Below the pieces are notes generated by a model that worked only from the letters and a program-made list of their open reading frames with translations, searched no databases and was not told the DNA's origin. From contig NZ_LGUF01000007.1 of assembly GCF_001274725.1 (NCBI RefSeq), positions 4,073,911-4,137,910 on the forward strand: a stretch of 64,000 nucleotides of DNA, read 5' to 3'. The translations under genes and the position numbers were made by a program. Of the stretch, positions 1-8,874 are shown one piece after another. This DNA comes from Sporosarcina globispora (GTDB taxonomy: Bacteria > Bacillota > Bacilli > Bacillales > Cytobacillaceae). Each line of letters opens with the position of its first letter. The first letter of the stretch is position 1.

Positions 1-1
1 T

Positions 2-382
2 ATTCTGATTTCGTTCTTTGCGATCGGCGGCTTTTTTATGTTCCGCAAGTTTTTAAAGCGCATGCCGAAAGAAGATGGCAAATCGGATTTGGATTGGGAA
101 GAGCATTATGTCAATGAAACGCGCCATCTTTGGCAGCAGAAGGAAAAAGATCTGCTGGAGGATCTCGTGAGTCCAGTGCCCGAGCTGTTCAGAGATGTAG
201 CAAGAATGAAAATTGCTGGCAAAATCGGCGAACTTGCCCTAAAAGAAAAGGCAGATCAAATTGATCAGGATCTATTAATTCGAGGCTATATTCTAGCCAC
301 TCCAAAACGGGATCACAAATTCCTCCGTAAGAAATTGACAGAAAAACAGATAAACATGACTCCATATGAACATTTATTCTAA
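2..382 (+). CDS. DUF2621 family membrane-anchored protein (YneK-like), 5' partial
   Basis: The frame is open from base 2, so the gene starts upstream of the window. The visible part opens with the end of a hydrophobic segment (ILISFFAIGGFFMF) and continues as a charged cytoplasmic domain ending TPYEHLF. The pattern fits the DUF2621 proteins (B. subtilis YneK) found beside ccdC in Bacillus. Function is unknown. Being divergent from the ccdCBA genes further right agrees with the B. subtilis order. Family call is by recall, not by a search. Confidence 0.72.
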   Translation: MLISFFAIGGFFMFRKFLKRMPKEDGKSDLDWEEHYVNETRHLWQQKEKDLLEDLVSPVPELFRDVARMKIAGKIGELALKEKADQIDQDLLIRGYILATPKRDHKFLRKKLTEKQINMTPYEHLF

Positions 383-415
383 GCCATTTCGGATCGCCCG
401 AATGGTTTTTTTATT
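383..415 (+). terminator. Terminator after the DUF2621 gene
   Basis: An imperfect hairpin (CCATTTCGG / CCGAATGG with one bulged base) is followed by a run of seven T, directly after the stop codon. Confidence 0.7.
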
Positions 416-439
416 ATTAAGGGCTTCTAACGCTAACTA

Positions 440-655
440 ATTTCCTTGCACGTGTGGGATTGGAGTGGAAGGCACTCGATCCTCGAAATTGCTGCCGCAT
501 TTCCTTCGTGCAGTGTAAATTCGTGGAAGCATATTCAACGTCCTGCGGGAGCGGCATACCCAGGGAGACCCCACAGATGCGAAAGCGTCGAGGAGGTTCC
601 CGCTAGCCCCCGGAATGCGAGTCCCTGCAGTGGAAATCCACACACCAAAATTCCA
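440..655. repeat. Degenerate copy of a dispersed Bacillaceae intergenic repeat
   Basis: This roughly 215-base stretch is more GC-rich than its surroundings and contains the blocks GGAGTGGAAGGCACTCGATCC, CCTGCGGGAGCGG, GGGAGACCCCACAG, GTCGAGGAGG and GAATGCGAGTCCCTGCAGTG. These resemble a long repeat known from memory in many Bacillus genomes (units like GGAGCGAAAGGCACT, CTCCTGCGGGA, GACCCCGCAGG, GAGTGCCTGGAGCGG). It is diverged and interrupted. The short ORFs on both strands here look like by-products of the repeat. It fills most of the gap between the first terminator and the DinB-like gene. Confidence 0.55.
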
Positions 656-740
656 AGCTCAAAAATCTATTTTTAAAGGATAGTCACAAACTTTATTGAA
701 TAGAAATGAAGAGTAACTCTATCCGCAAAGGAGAAATCCA

Positions 741-1235
741 ATGACCACAAAAGAAGTCTTATTAAAACAACTATCCGCCTGCCTAGACCAGCCAAATTGG
801 TTCGTCCCTTTATCAGCTGCCATCGAAGGATTATCAGCAAAAGAAGCATCATACAAATCAGGAACCGCTAATTCCATCTGGCAAATTGTCACCCACCTTA
901 CCTTCTGGAATGACCGGTATCTAAAAAGATTCAAAGAATTGCCGATCTCTCAAACTCATATCGCTAATGACGAAACATTCAGCACCAATGAGTCTGTTAC
1001 TGAAAAGGATTGGCAGTCTGCTATAACAGCTCTCCAAAACGGATTGTCTGAATGGATTAAAGCCCTAGAAGAATGCAGTGAAGAAAAGCTTCTCTCATCC
1101 GCCTACCTGGAACAGATGGAACCCTGGTCATCTGTCATTTCAAACTTAACCATCCACAACGCTTATCATATTGGACAAATCGTCGAGATCCGCAAAATGT
1201 ACGGTCTTTGGGACTCCAAGAATGGTGTCCATTAG
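741..1235 (+). CDS. DinB/YfiT-fold putative metal-dependent protein
   Basis: A 164-residue protein of the four-helix-bundle DinB superfamily. The first metal-ligand motif is IVTHLTFW near residue 55 and the second is HNAYHIGQI near residue 140; these histidines normally form the metal triad of the fold. The start is supported by AAAGGAG eight bases upstream. Members act as thiol-dependent transferases (bacillithiol or mycothiol) or have unknown roles; which applies here cannot be told. It is a single gene closed by a convergent terminator. Confidence 0.78.
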   Translation: MTTKEVLLKQLSACLDQPNWFVPLSAAIEGLSAKEASYKSGTANSIWQIVTHLTFWNDRYLKRFKELPISQTHIANDETFSTNESVTEKDWQSAITALQNGLSEWIKALEECSEEKLLSSAYLEQMEPWSSVISNLTIHNAYHIGQIVEIRKMYGLWDSKNGVH

Positions 1236-1245
1236 TCGTAAACGA

Positions 1246-1285
1246 AAAATTCCGCCGAGCCTATGCCCGGCGGGTTTCATATTAA
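1246..1285. terminator. Bidirectional terminator between the DinB-like gene and ccdC
   Basis: A GC-rich hairpin (CCGCCGAGCC / CCCGGCGGG) lies between two converging genes, with A-rich and T-rich flanks that could serve either direction. Confidence 0.65.
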
Positions 1286-1774
1286 TTAAGTCGTTTTCGA
1301 ATTCCCCGTATCATAAAGCTCCTGATGAAGCTTCCGGTAGTTCATATACATCGCAATTCTCCACGGTACGACCATCGAAAATGCGAGAATCCAGAACATG
1401 CCGCTCAGCTGACCATAGTCGATCGATGAGCTAAGGACCATTTTCCCTATAAACCGGATTACAAGCAATCCTATCAAAATTAAAGCAAATGCTTTGGAGC
1501 GCTTCAGATAAATTTCACTGTCCCTGATTTCAAAGGAAGATGTTTTAATTAAAAGGACGGAAAATAGCATTCCAACTGTGGCTGCTTCCAGGATCTCCAT
1601 TGGAGTAACGCGAAAATAAGGAACGACAAACATAAGAGCACCTGTGCTCATAAAAATCGGCGGCAAGATGATTTTCTTGGCGGAAGCTGGCTTTTTTGAA
1701 GCCTTCATGCGGATGAACATCACGAAGATCGCCATAAAGACGGCACCGATTGATGAAATTAATACAAAGTCCAT
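1286..1774 (-). CDS. ccdC: CcdC-type membrane protein (YneJ family)
   Basis: A 162-residue protein with about five hydrophobic segments, matching the CcdC/YneJ (DUF1453) pattern including the motif SFEIRDSEIYLKRSKAF between membrane segments. It sits downstream of ccdB and ccdA on the same strand, as in B. subtilis. CcdC is encoded with the thiol-disulfide carrier CcdA, but in B. subtilis only CcdA is needed for cytochrome c maturation, so the role of CcdC is unclear. Confidence 0.82.
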   Translation of the reverse strand: MDFVLISSIGAVFMAIFVMFIRMKASKKPASAKKIILPPIFMSTGALMFVVPYFRVTPMEILEAATVGMLFSVLLIKTSSFEIRDSEIYLKRSKAFALILIGLLVIRFIGKMVLSSSIDYGQLSGMFWILAFSMVVPWRIAMYMNYRKLHQELYDTGNSKTT

Positions 1775-1926
1775 TCGATTTCATCCTCTATTTCATTAGA
1801 TTACTAAACATATTATATCTTAATAGGCTTGATTTAGGTACTCACAAGGATAAAAGTTCATTAAAAAAAGCCAATCCAGCTGATACCCAGACACATCCGT
1901 ATGTCCAGGGTACCCTGAGTCAGCTC

Positions 1927-2286
1927 TTAGCTTAATACCCGATTCACCGCTTCTAATACACGGCCTTCATCAAATGGTTTTATGATAAAATCTTTCGCGC
2001 CTGCTTCGATGGATTCCACCACTACCTTCTGCTGGCCCATGGCTGAACACATGATTACTTTTGCATTAGGGTTGTCCCTTTTAATTACTCTGACGGCCAC
2101 AAGCCCGCTCATTTCAGGCATGGTTATATCCATCATGACGAGATCAGGCTGCAATTGATTATAAAGGTGCACGGCTTCTTTTCCGTCCTCCGCTTCTCCC
2201 ACAATTTCATGGTCGGCTTTTTTCAAAATGCTGCCAAGCGTAACCCTCATAAACTTTGCATCATCTACTATTAAAATTCTTGCCAC
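1927..2286 (-). CDS. ccdB: CcdB-type single-domain response regulator (YneI)
   Basis: A CheY-like receiver of 119 residues. It shows the acidic pair in ILIVDDAKFMR, the phospho-acceptor Asp in LVMMDITMPEMSG, the Thr/Ser position in VIMCSAMGQ and the Lys in FIIKPFD. There is no output domain. I place the start at the GTG at base 2286 because AAGGGGG lies eight bases upstream and the product then begins (V/M)ARILIVDD, as in the family; an ATG further upstream lacks such a site. It lies between ccdC and ccdA. Confidence 0.85.
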   Translation of the reverse strand: MARILIVDDAKFMRVTLGSILKKADHEIVGEAEDGKEAVHLYNQLQPDLVMMDITMPEMSGLVAVRVIKRDNPNAKVIMCSAMGQQKVVVESIEAGAKDFIIKPFDEGRVLEAVNRVLS

Positions 2287-2528
2287 CGCTGTTTCCCCCT
2301 TGTCGTGCATTGGAAGCTATATCTCTATTATACTACATACATAGTAAAAATTACCCACAAAAAACAAATAATAATCATCTTATATGAAGAAAATCATTTC
2401 CTTTAGTGAGAAACACTCTTCCACGCTCAAGGAACACATATTTCAATATATCGAAGTATCAGATAATTTTCAATTGAAAGAGTATGACAAATTTCGGCCA
2501 CCTGACATAGCCCTTTTTACTTATAACA

Positions 2529-2569
2529 AAAAGGAGCACATTCCCAATATGAATGTGCTCCTGCTTTTA
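2529..2569 (-). terminator. Terminator downstream of ccdA
   Basis: An 11-bp perfect stem (GGAGCACATTC / GAATGTGCTCC) with a 7-base loop. On the minus strand it is followed by a T run, right at the 3' end of ccdA. A 69-codon plus-strand frame crossing it has no support. The rest of the 280-base gap to ccdB shows nothing recognisable. Confidence 0.8.
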
Positions 2570-3274
2570 AAAACCAGTAAATCCGCCAAATAACGGTGAA
2601 AGAATTGCAATAATTTTTGTCATCCAGTCAAAGAATAACACAACACCCATAATCATCATCAATACGCCGCCGATTTTCATAATCTTGGCGCTGTTCCGTT
2701 TGATCCATTGCAGCTTTCCAACAAAGAAGGAAAGCACGAAAAATGGAATTCCGAAACCAAGGATATAAGCAATCATATAAACCATGGCTGAGTTTGGATT
2801 AGATGCTGCAAGTGATATCACAGCCCCAAGAATCGGTCCAGTACATGGTGTCCATCCGGCAGCAAAGGCCATCCCGATTAATACAGAGCCAAGCAATCCG
2901 GCAGGCCGGTTTTTAAACTCGAACCGTTTTTCTTTCATTAAGAATTCCGGTTTGATGATTCCAACTACCAGCAGGCCAAAGAAGAAGATAAATATAGCTC
3001 CTAGCTGACGAATCAGGTCTTGATATTCAGTAAAGAAACGGCCAATAAAGGTAGTGCCAAATCCTATTGCAATAAAAATAGCCGAAAATCCAAGCAGGAA
3101 GAAAAGCGTATGCAGCATGCCTCGCCTTTGCAGCATTGCGTTCTCTTCTTTAATCTCGCCTACAGACATCCCTGTAATATACGATAAGAATGCTGGATAT
3201 AACGGCAGGCAGCAAGGAGAGATAAAGCTCAAGAACCCTGCCCCTAATGCAATAAATACATTCAAATCTGTCAT
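2567..3274 (-). CDS. ccdA: CcdA, membrane thiol-disulfide carrier for cytochrome c biogenesis
   Basis: A 235-residue protein with six hydrophobic segments. The two redox-active cysteines sit in [19 protein letters not shown] (first segment) and [11 protein letters not shown] (fourth), the hallmarks of CcdA/DsbD-type carriers. It moves electrons from cytoplasmic thioredoxin to extracytoplasmic thiol proteins needed for haem attachment to c-type cytochromes and for spore cortex formation. The ATG at 3274 is preferred over the in-frame GTG six bases upstream because GGAG is eight bases away. Confidence 0.9.
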   Translation of the reverse strand: MTDLNVFIALGAGFLSFISPCCLPLYPAFLSYITGMSVGEIKEENAMLQRRGMLHTLFFLLGFSAIFIAIGFGTTFIGRFFTEYQDLIRQLGAIFIFFFGLLVVGIIKPEFLMKEKRFEFKNRPAGLLGSVLIGMAFAAGWTPCTGPILGAVISLAASNPNSAMVYMIAYILGFGIPFFVLSFFVGKLQWIKRNSAKIMKIGGVLMMIMGVVLFFDWMTKIIAILSPLFGGFTGF

Positions 3275-3482
3275 AGTCACAACTCCTGATACTCATTCAT
3301 TCCAATTTCATTCTAACAAATCCCAAATAGAAAAGATAATGGATAGAATGTGAACATTTTGTGTCTCGAAAAATCATTCATTTCTGAGTATACCAAGGGC
3401 TATTATAATAATTCATATTAAATTTCAACATAAAACATATATTTTTAATGTAAATGTTAATAAAGTTTAAAATAAGTTTCTT

Positions 3483-3511
3483 TTGAATTAATTACCATAA
3501 TTCGATATACT
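3483..3511 (+). promoter_or_regulatory. Putative sigma-A promoter upstream of the Spo0E-like gene
   Basis: TTGAAT (3483-3488), a 17-base spacer and TATACT (3506-3511) lie about 100 bases before the Spo0E-like start in an AT-rich 330-base intergenic region that otherwise shows nothing recognisable. Confidence 0.5.
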
Positions 3512-3611
3512 AGTGTAGGACTTAACAAAATCTGTTATTATCTTTCAGCTTTTGACATGGAATTGAATTGGGAGCTGAGCCTACATATAAGAAATTATCA
3601 GAGAGGAACTA

Positions 3612-3788
3612 ATGGCCGTGTGTAAACAGGAACTGCTTACATTGATCGAACAAAAGAGAACAGAGTTAATTCAAGTGGCCATGAAAAGCGGCTTAAGCTC
3701 TGCCGCAGCAATCCGGTACAGCCAGGAACTGGATGCCCTGTTAAATGAATATAACCGAACCTTTATAAAAAAAGTGCGGACACATTAA
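3612..3788 (+). CDS. Spo0E-family aspartyl-phosphate phosphatase, small
   Basis: A 58-residue ORF starting MAVCKQELLTLIEQKRTEL with GAGAGGAAC just upstream. It carries the Spo0E signature as SQELDALLNEYN (residues about 37-48), the Ser-x-x-x-Asp core that attacks Spo0A-phosphate. Length and helix-turn-helix-like layout fit the family (B. subtilis YnzD lies in the same neighbourhood). It is expected to dephosphorylate Spo0A~P and delay sporulation. It is followed by its own terminator. Confidence 0.8.
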   Translation: MAVCKQELLTLIEQKRTELIQVAMKSGLSSAAAIRYSQELDALLNEYNRTFIKKVRTH

Positions 3789-3825
3789 AAAACAGCCAAG
3801 CAATTTTATGCGGGCTGTTTTTACA
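3786..3825 (+). terminator. Terminator of the Spo0E-like gene
   Basis: Stem AAACAGCC / GGCTGTTT followed by T-rich sequence, overlapping the stop codon. Confidence 0.7.
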
Positions 3826-3890
3826 TTTCATTCCTCTGGATTGGCAGCTATTTATTAATGACAGCGGCTGTTTTTGGACAGTTCCTCTAA

Positions 3891-4079
3891 AATACGCTTT
3901 TCCGTGAGGATATCTATGAAGTTTCCAAAGCTGCCCCGGACACCAAGATTGTTTCTGTCCATATGGAAGCAGTCAACCATTGGACGTTATCAAAGGAAGA
4001 GTTAAAAAGCTATAGTAAAGACAAAGGAATTTCCACTCAATTATTAGTGCCTGAAGATGGAGAATCATACTCCTTTTAA
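3891..4079 (+). pseudogene. C-terminal remnant of a metallo-beta-lactamase-fold hydrolase
   Basis: The frame reads EDIYEVSKAAPDTKIVSVHM, then EAVNHWTLSKEELK, and ends VPEDGESYSF. These are the last helices and the metal-binding histidine region of an UlaG-like MBL hydrolase. A stop codon (3888-3890) sits directly before the frame and no start or N-terminal domain is present; bases 3841-3890 look like further decayed sequence. I infer a decayed gene. Family call is by recall. Confidence 0.6.
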
Positions 4080-4083
4080 AAGA

Positions 4084-4118
4084 CGAAAAGACGTGTGGCC
4101 ATTCACACGTCTTTTCTA
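4084..4118. terminator. Bidirectional terminator after the ABC exporter operon
   Basis: Stem AAAAGACGTGTG / CACACGTCTTTT with loop GCCATT, immediately downstream of the minus-strand ABC gene and after the MBL remnant on the plus strand. Confidence 0.85.
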
Positions 4119-5912
4119 TTAACCTACTGCATCCTCCACTTTCTCAGCAGACCCATTCTGCAGCAGATACATTTTATGATACAAACCGCGCTCTGCAAGC
4201 AATTCCTGATGAGACCCTCTTTCTACTATTTCCCCCTGATGAAGAACGAGAATTAATTCTGCATCCTGTATTGTAGACAAACGATGAGCAATCGCAATCG
4301 TTGTACGGCCCCTCCGCATTTTCTCCAGTGCGGTTTGAATCGCTTCCTCCGTTTCTGTATCAATATTGGCAGTCGCTTCATCCAGCACGAGAATTTTCGG
4401 ATTGGCCGCGATCGTTCTTGCAAAGGCTATGAGCTGCCTTTGCCCGCTGGAAAAAGTCGATCCGCGCTCCACCACCGGATGATGATATCCGTCTTCGAGC
4501 TTATCTATGAACGTATGAGCCTGAACAAAATGAGCTGCTGCTTCGATCTCTTCATCTGTCATATCCTTTTTATGAAGCCTGATGTTGTCTTTAATCGTCC
4601 CGTAGAAAAGGAAAGGGTCCTGGAGAACGAGCCCCATCTTTGTGCGCAGTTCATCTTTTGGATAGGTTTTAATGCTTTTTCCGTCAATGAAAATATCGCC
4701 GCGCTCAAATTCATAGAAACGCATCATTAAATTAATGATCGAGCTTTTTCCGCTGCCTGTATGTCCGACAAGGGCAACAGTTTCACCCGGCTTGGCTGTA
4801 AAAGATATATTTTTCAGGACATCCCGTTTGCCGTCATAGGAGAAGCTGATGTTTTTGAACTCAATCTCCCCATCCCTGATGTTAGCAGACTGGTTATCTT
4901 CCTGCGCCGGGGCAAGCTCCTTTTCATCGAGCAGCGCAAATGCTCTTGAAGCAGCGATGATGGCCTGCTGATACATGGAAAGCCTCATCATGATCTGATT
5001 CACAGGTTCGAAAAAGCGGTCCAGATAGCTGACAAATGCATAAAGCACCCCGATTTCTATCGGACTGTTAAAGGAAGAAATTCCGAAAAAGCTCAAAACG
5101 ATAATTAGTGCAAGAACATAAACCAGATCAATGGCCGGCCTTAAAAGCAGACCATCCATTTTGATATTCCGCATTCCGGCCTTATAATGCTGCTCATTGA
5201 TATCGCCGAATTCCTTCCTCAGCCTTTTTTCCTGCCTGAATACCTGGATGATGGACATTCCCTGCAGAGATTCACTCAGCTTCGCATTCAGCTGGCTCAG
5301 CCTTTCCCTTAAATCCTTATAGAATACCGAGCTGTACTTTCGATACGTGCGAATGATCATAAAAAGAAACGGCAGAATGACCAGGCAAAAAAGCGCAAGC
5401 TTCACATTCAGGATAAACATTGCCACAAAGATCCCTGTCAGCAGGAAGGCTCCCTGAATGAAGGTAACCAATACACTGACGAACATATCTTTAATTGCTT
5501 CTGTATCATTGGTAACCCTTGATACAATGCTTCCGGCAGGCGTTTTATCAAAATACTTCAAGCCCAGTGACTGAACCTTTGAAAAAACATCCACACGCAG
5601 CTGCTGAATGATTTTCAGCGCGATTTCCTGAAATTTCAGCAGCTGAAAATAGGATACCAACACATTCATGACCTGAATGCCAAGGTATACAGCACCCAGG
5701 GCAAATAACGGCTCGAGAGCCAGGTTCCTTGGTGTTAAATAATCATCGATAAAGATCTTGACAAGAATCGGCCCCAGTATGTCTCCAATCGTTGTTAACA
5801 GAAGCAGACTGAAGGCAAGTATGATTGTTTTCTTATGCGGTTTTGTATAGGAAAGCAGCCGGAAAAGGACCATCCGCTGCTCTTTCCCCTTCATAATCGG
5901 TGTCTTTTCCAT
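4119..5912 (-). CDS. Heterodimeric ABC exporter subunit with canonical ATPase site (YheH/BmrD-like)
   Basis: A 597-residue half-transporter: six membrane helices, then a nucleotide-binding domain with Walker A GHTGSGKSS, a non-canonical signature FSSGQRQL, Walker B ILVLDEATANID with catalytic Glu, and the H-loop AIAHRLST. The ATG at 5912 is chosen because GGGGGA lies seven bases upstream; it starts four bases after the stop of the partner gene, so the two are co-transcribed. The deviant signature pairs with the degenerate site of the partner, as in BmrC/BmrD and TM287/288 exporters. Probably a multidrug or lipid-like substrate exporter; the substrate is not visible. Confidence 0.87.
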   Translation of the reverse strand: MEKTPIMKGKEQRMVLFRLLSYTKPHKKTIILAFSLLLLTTIGDILGPILVKIFIDDYLTPRNLALEPLFALGAVYLGIQVMNVLVSYFQLLKFQEIALKIIQQLRVDVFSKVQSLGLKYFDKTPAGSIVSRVTNDTEAIKDMFVSVLVTFIQGAFLLTGIFVAMFILNVKLALFCLVILPFLFMIIRTYRKYSSVFYKDLRERLSQLNAKLSESLQGMSIIQVFRQEKRLRKEFGDINEQHYKAGMRNIKMDGLLLRPAIDLVYVLALIIVLSFFGISSFNSPIEIGVLYAFVSYLDRFFEPVNQIMMRLSMYQQAIIAASRAFALLDEKELAPAQEDNQSANIRDGEIEFKNISFSYDGKRDVLKNISFTAKPGETVALVGHTGSGKSSIINLMMRFYEFERGDIFIDGKSIKTYPKDELRTKMGLVLQDPFLFYGTIKDNIRLHKKDMTDEEIEAAAHFVQAHTFIDKLEDGYHHPVVERGSTFSSGQRQLIAFARTIAANPKILVLDEATANIDTETEEAIQTALEKMRRGRTTIAIAHRLSTIQDAELILVLHQGEIVERGSHQELLAERGLYHKMYLLQNGSAEKVEDAVG

Positions 5913-5916
5913 CGTC

Positions 5917-7665
5917 TTATCCCCCATGCTCCACAAGCTCTTCCAGCTGTTGGCGCAGATACATATTCTTGTACCAGCCTTCTTCAGCCATTAGGTCCTC
6001 ATGTGTTCCCCGCTGAACCATTTTCCCTTCATCCAATACCAATATGAGATTCGCATGCTGAATGGCGCTCAGGCGGTGAGCAGTAATAACCGTAGTCTTG
6101 CCTGCCCGCTCGCCTCGCAATGAAGTGAGGATCGCCTCCTCTGTTTTCGCATCAACAGCAGACAGGGAGTCATCCAAGATCAAGACTTCCGGATTCATCA
6201 GCAGTGCCCTTGCAATGGAAATCCGCTGCTTCTGCCCGCCGGAGAGCGAAACCCCTCTTTCGCCAACAACGGTTTTATAGCCATCCGTGAATTCGAGGAT
6301 ATCTTCATGGATATTGGCCAGTTTTGCAGCCGCATAAATCTCTTCAGCATCTGCATCCGGTCTTGTAAAAGCGATATTCTCGGCAACAGTGGCCGAGAAC
6401 AGGAAGTGCTCCTGCGGGACATATCCAATCGCTTCCCTCAGTTTTTCGATTTTATAGCGGTTTATTGGCTGCACGGCAAAAAGTATTTCTCCTTTAAAGC
6501 CTTCAAACTCACGGATCAAAAGCTTCAGCAGCGTGGTTTTGCCAGCACCCGTTTTGCCCACTATGCCGAGAGTCTCTCCTCTTTCCAGATTAAAATGAAT
6601 ATCCTTAAGCAGGGTTTCCTGTTCACCCGGATAGGCGAACTCCTCAATCTTGTACTCAATATCACCGCTTGGAACTTCATTGATGCCAGTTTTATCATCC
6701 TTAATCTCGATTTCTTCTGCAAGAAGCGCAGAGACACGATCATAGGAGGCGCGGCCTCTCTCGACAATGTTGAACAGCCAGCCAAATGCGAGCATTGGCC
6801 AAATCAGGAGTCCAAGATAGGTTGTAAAGGAGATCAGCTGTCCAATGGTCAGTTCTCCGATAATAACATATCTTGATCCAAAAGCAATGGATAAGAAGAA
6901 AGAGATTCCAACAATGATGCTGATCGTCGGGTCAAACAATGAATCGACACGAGCAACCGAGATGTTCTTTTGCACTACATCTTCAGACTGCCTGCGGAAA
7001 TCTTCAATATCTTCTTTTTCCTGGCCGAATGTTTTAATCACCTTAATTCCTGGAACACTTTCCTGAGTTTTGTCATTAAGTGAAGAAAAAGCCTCCTGCG
7101 CTTTGTGGAACCGTTTATGAAGAAGTGTTCCATACCAGCTTGTCAGAAGTGCCATGAACGGCATCGGAATCAAACTGATCAGCGTTAGCTTCCAGCTGAT
7201 TGTAGTCGCCATGGCGATGATAACGAAACCGCCTGTCGCCAGTGAATCGACAAATGTGAGGACCCCGGCTCCTGCTGTCTGCTGAATTGCCTGCAGATCA
7301 TTTGTCGCATGTGCCATCAAATCCCCAACCCGCTTTTTCTGATAAAAGTACTGGGACATATTTGTAAAGTGCTGATAAAGCCTGTTGCGCAAGAGTTTGG
7401 AAAGCTTTACAGCCGAACCGAAAATCATAATGCGCCAATAATAGCGGAGCACATACATCATGAGGGCAACAACAACAAGAAGTCCAACCCACATGATTAA
7501 TGTCTGTGCAGTCAGCTCGTCATTTTTAATCGAGTCAACCACAATTCCGACAACCTTTGGCGGAACCAGCTGAAGCATTGCAACAAATAACAGCAGAATT
7601 ATTCCGCTTATATAAGCCTTTTTCTCCTGTTTAAAAAACCACATCAAATCCAGAAAAACCTTCAT
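5917..7665 (-). CDS. Heterodimeric ABC exporter subunit with degenerate ATPase site (YheI/BmrC-like)
   Basis: A 582-residue half-transporter with six membrane helices and an ATPase domain: Walker A GKTGAGKTT, canonical signature LSGGQKQR, and Walker B VLILDDSLSAVD in which Asp replaces the catalytic Glu. That substitution marks the degenerate subunit of asymmetric exporters such as BmrC. The ATG at 7665 (MKVFLDLMWFFKQEKK) has GGAGG nine bases upstream; longer in-frame starts add a non-conserved tail. It is the first gene of the two-gene operon. Confidence 0.87.
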   Translation of the reverse strand: MKVFLDLMWFFKQEKKAYISGIILLLFVAMLQLVPPKVVGIVVDSIKNDELTAQTLIMWVGLLVVVALMMYVLRYYWRIMIFGSAVKLSKLLRNRLYQHFTNMSQYFYQKKRVGDLMAHATNDLQAIQQTAGAGVLTFVDSLATGGFVIIAMATTISWKLTLISLIPMPFMALLTSWYGTLLHKRFHKAQEAFSSLNDKTQESVPGIKVIKTFGQEKEDIEDFRRQSEDVVQKNISVARVDSLFDPTISIIVGISFFLSIAFGSRYVIIGELTIGQLISFTTYLGLLIWPMLAFGWLFNIVERGRASYDRVSALLAEEIEIKDDKTGINEVPSGDIEYKIEEFAYPGEQETLLKDIHFNLERGETLGIVGKTGAGKTTLLKLLIREFEGFKGEILFAVQPINRYKIEKLREAIGYVPQEHFLFSATVAENIAFTRPDADAEEIYAAAKLANIHEDILEFTDGYKTVVGERGVSLSGGQKQRISIARALLMNPEVLILDDSLSAVDAKTEEAILTSLRGERAGKTTVITAHRLSAIQHANLILVLDEGKMVQRGTHEDLMAEEGWYKNMYLRQQLEELVEHGG

Positions 7666-7753
7666 ACCCCATCCTCCGAAATCCGAAACATAATAGCTTA
7701 AATAGTTTAACAAATATTTAGAAAATAAGGAAGATTTTTTATTAACAAAAGAA

Positions 7754-7775
7754 AAAGCATCCATTTGGATGCTTT
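7754..7775. repeat. 22-bp hairpin copy, left flank of the IS1182-type element
   Basis: The palindromic sequence AAAGCATCC-ATTT-GGATGCTTT occurs here and again at 8853-8874, directly flanking the element. The right copy is the natural terminator of the lipoprotein gene, so the left copy looks like a target duplication of a whole terminator hairpin. Confidence 0.7.
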
Positions 7776-8852
7776 CAGTTTGTAGACAAAAGGGGTTCGG
7801 AATAGTCTCATTCCGAACCCCTTTTTTGACTTTTTATTGGATATGAAGGGATTTTAGAGAATTCTAGACCTCTCCGAGGTCACCATTTAGGCCATTTCTG
7901 GACCTTGCCAAGTCCAGTTGGCCATCTTTTTCAAATTCATGGCAGCGAAAGTAAGCATCGCCTGCATCGACAATTTTTTAAGTCCCCTTAGGGTTGTCCA
8001 ACGCATGCCCTGCTTTTCTTTTGCATCTGCGAATACACGTTCAATTGTTTCTTTGCGTTTCGCATAGATCGGTTTGACGTCTTGATGGTGACGAAGGTGA
8101 TCTGCTTCTTCCACATGTTCTTCCCACACATGACGTTGAATCAGTTTTTGATGCGCTTGACTCTGTGTGCATTGAGACAATAAAGGGCATCCAGCACAAA
8201 TTCGCGGATCTGATTTATATTGACGATACCCTTCCTTTGTAGTCGTTGTATATTTTAATATCTCATCAGCTGGGCAAATGTAACAGTCAAAATGCTCATC
8301 ATAAACATACTCATGTTTTCTGAAGTACCCTTCTTTTGTGCGAGGTCGTGTATATGGTATAGCAGGTGTGATATCGTTCTTGAATAAGTAGCTCGTGATG
8401 GCAGGTGTTTTGTCTTTAAATCGGCGCTCATAGTTTTTACCGAAAGTTGAGAAGTGAGGAACTTTATCGTGGAAGCCATAGCCTAAAAACCATCGATAAG
8501 CCATGTTCGTTTTCAACTCTTCAATTGTTTGACGCATGGAGCGAATACCGAAGGTATATTGAATAAATGAGAGTTTAATTAAAATTACAGGGTCAATACT
8601 TGGGCGTCCTACTTCAGAATACATATCTTTTACCAAGTCATAGATGAATGAGAAATCAATCGCTGCCTCAATTTTGCGAACCAAATGGTCCGCTGGTACA
8701 AGTTCGTCTAAAGCAATCATTTCAATTTGATTCCGTTGAATTGGATTATGTTTTGAAAGCATTTTAATCACCTCAAGCATTGTATTACTTATATTTTAAA
8801 ACAAAAAAGACTGAAGACAAGCACGATTTTCATCGAGTTTGTCGACAGTCTG
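7776..8852 (-). mobile_element. IS1182-family element, internally deleted
   Basis: The ends form an imperfect inverted repeat: left CAGTTTGTAGACAAA, right (reverse complement) CAGACTGTCGACAAA, 12 of 15 bases matching. The element is about 1.08 kb where intact relatives are near 1.6 kb; the missing part is inside the transposase. A strong hairpin (GGGGTTCGGAAT / ATTCCGAACCCC, 7791-7825) near the left end would terminate the transposase transcript. Flanked by 22-bp direct copies of a hairpin. Confidence 0.75.
7887..8762 (-). pseudogene. IS1182 transposase with in-frame deletion of the catalytic core
   Basis: The ORF is 291 codons and open throughout. Its N-terminal part (MLSKHNPIQ to NYERRFKDK, the DUF772-type domain) is joined directly to the C-terminal part (TPAITSYLFKNDITPAIPY onward, ending NLKKMANW). 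In full-length relatives, from memory, roughly 150-180 residues carrying the first two catalytic Asp residues lie between these parts. The cysteine cluster CAGCPLLSQC and the terminal DDE helix (ETIERVFADAKEKQGMR) remain. It should be catalytically dead but could still bind the ends. Start ATG 8762 has TTGAGGTG upstream. Confidence 0.75.
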
Positions 8853-8874
8853 AAAGCATCCATTTGGATGCTTT
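8853..8874 (-). terminator. Terminator hairpin of the lipoprotein gene; right duplication copy
   Basis: Same 22-bp palindrome as 7754-7775. It overlaps the stop codon of the lipoprotein gene and is the boundary where the IS1182-type element begins. Confidence 0.7.

Noticed and set aside
2384..2593. 69-codon plus-strand ORF between ccdB and ccdA
   Set aside because: It runs through the ccdA terminator hairpin, lacks a ribosome site and has no recognisable sequence.
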